From an uncultured Phaeodactylibacter sp. (GTDB lineage Bacteria; Bacteroidota; Bacteroidia; Chitinophagales; Saprospiraceae): a stretch of DNA of 6,307 nt. The notes under the pieces are model-generated. The model searched no databases, was not told where the DNA came from, and saw nothing but the letters and a program-made list of their open reading frames with translations. Every line of letters begins with the position of its first letter. The stretch's first letter is position 1. Below are positions 5,938-6,307 of this stretch, piece by piece. The position numbers and the translations under genes are program-made. The stretch covers positions 1-6,307 of the forward strand of contig CAJXXJ010000236.1 in assembly GCA_913062745.1 (NCBI GenBank). Direction: 5' to 3'.

Positions 5938-6307
5938 CTATTCGGCAGGGGTGTTTTTTTGGGTATCAGCCAGCTGTTTTTCCAATTGATTGATCTTCCG
6001 GTACAGCTCCGGCAGCTTTTTAAATACGGAATGGGAACGTAAAAAGTCCCGGTAGCCGATAGCCGGCGAACCAAACAGGGCCTGATTGGGAGCGGTGACA
6101 GGGGCGGCGATACCGCTCTGCGCCTGTATTTGCGTCCCGTCTGCGATTTCGATATGCCCCACGAAGCCTACCTGCCCGCCTATCCGGCAGTGGCGGCCAA
6201 TCTTAGTGCTGCCGGCTATGCCCGTTTGTGCGGCAATGACGGTATGCGCACCTATTTCCACATTGTGCCCCACCTGAATGAGGTTGTCCATCTTAACGCC
6301 CTGCCGG
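5938..6307 (-). CDS. lpxD: UDP-3-O-acylglucosamine N-acyltransferase (5' partial)
   Basis: LpxD performs the third step of lipid A synthesis, adding a second 3-hydroxyacyl chain to the amine exposed by LpxC. Only the C-terminal 122 or so residues are in the window, out of a usual ~345. The frame stays open to the right edge (codons for RQGVK precede the first in-window methionine at 6291), so that methionine is internal. The fragment starts in hexapeptide repeats of the left-handed beta-helix: [14 protein letters not shown] contains the catalytic histidine (codon 6265-6267, E. coli H239), followed by [13 protein letters not shown] and [14 protein letters not shown]. It ends with a charged helical tail ([22 protein letters not shown]) that suits the C-terminal acyl carrier protein-binding helices of the trimer. 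The TAG stop is at 5938-5940, 79 bp before the lpxC-fabZ ATG. Order and motifs make LpxD, rather than LpxA or another hexapeptide acyltransferase, the clear choice. Confidence 0.94.
   Translation of the reverse strand, partial: RQGVKMDNLIQVGHNVEIGAHTVIAAQTGIAGSTKIGRHCRIGGQVGFVGHIEIADGTQIQAQSGIAAPVTAPNQALFGSPAIGYRDFLRSHSVFKKLPELYRKINQLEKQLADTQKNTPAE

Noticed and set aside
6289..6291. ATG as the start codon of lpxD
   Set aside because: The frame continues upstream with codons for RQGVK that fit the LpxD beta-helix; the gene is cut by the window edge.
1..6307. Mobile elements, CRISPR arrays, tRNA or rRNA genes, toxin-antitoxin or defence genes
   Set aside because: Nearly all of the window is covered by recognisable housekeeping or transport genes, and I saw no direct repeat array, transposase motif or tRNA-like fold.

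Overview
The window looks like ordinary chromosomal DNA from a member of the Bacteroidota. The evidence is an LpxC-FabZ fusion gene, an lpxD / lpxC-fabZ / lpxA order, starts without a clear Shine-Dalgarno sequence, and an exact TAnnTTTG promoter element in front of lpxC-fabZ. The moderately GC-rich composition would suit a Saprospiria-like lineage better than a low-GC flavobacterium, but that placement is inference. I see no mobile elements, CRISPR arrays, rRNA or tRNA genes, or phage genes.

Plus strand (1-3034): the 3' three quarters of gatB (aminoacyl-tRNA amidotransferase subunit B, 5' end outside the window), a 41-bp gap, a small MerR-type regulator, and 4 bp later an SLC45/GPH-like MFS sugar transporter. 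The regulator and transporter are probably co-transcribed. The transporter appears to carry two extra hydrophobic segments in its central loop.

Minus strand (6307-3031, read right to left): the 3' part of lpxD, a 78-bp gap holding a small hairpin and a promoter-like element, the bifunctional lpxC-fabZ gene, lpxA one base later, and an ABC ATPase gene whose start overlaps the end of lpxA by 11 bp. Together LpxA, LpxC and LpxD carry out the first three steps of lipid A synthesis. FabZ acts on the same 3-hydroxyacyl-ACP pool that LpxA and LpxD draw on, so the cluster balances lipid A against membrane fatty acids. The ABC ATPase has no permease gene beside it and lacks the usual Q-loop glutamine and H-loop histidine.

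The two transcription units converge, and their stop codons overlap within the four bases TTAG. A 6-bp hairpin spans this junction. There is no gene-free stretch over 300 bases. I do not see a clearly new biological system; the best leads are the orphan ABC ATPase tied to lpxA, the convergent stop-codon junction, and the MerR-transporter pair.
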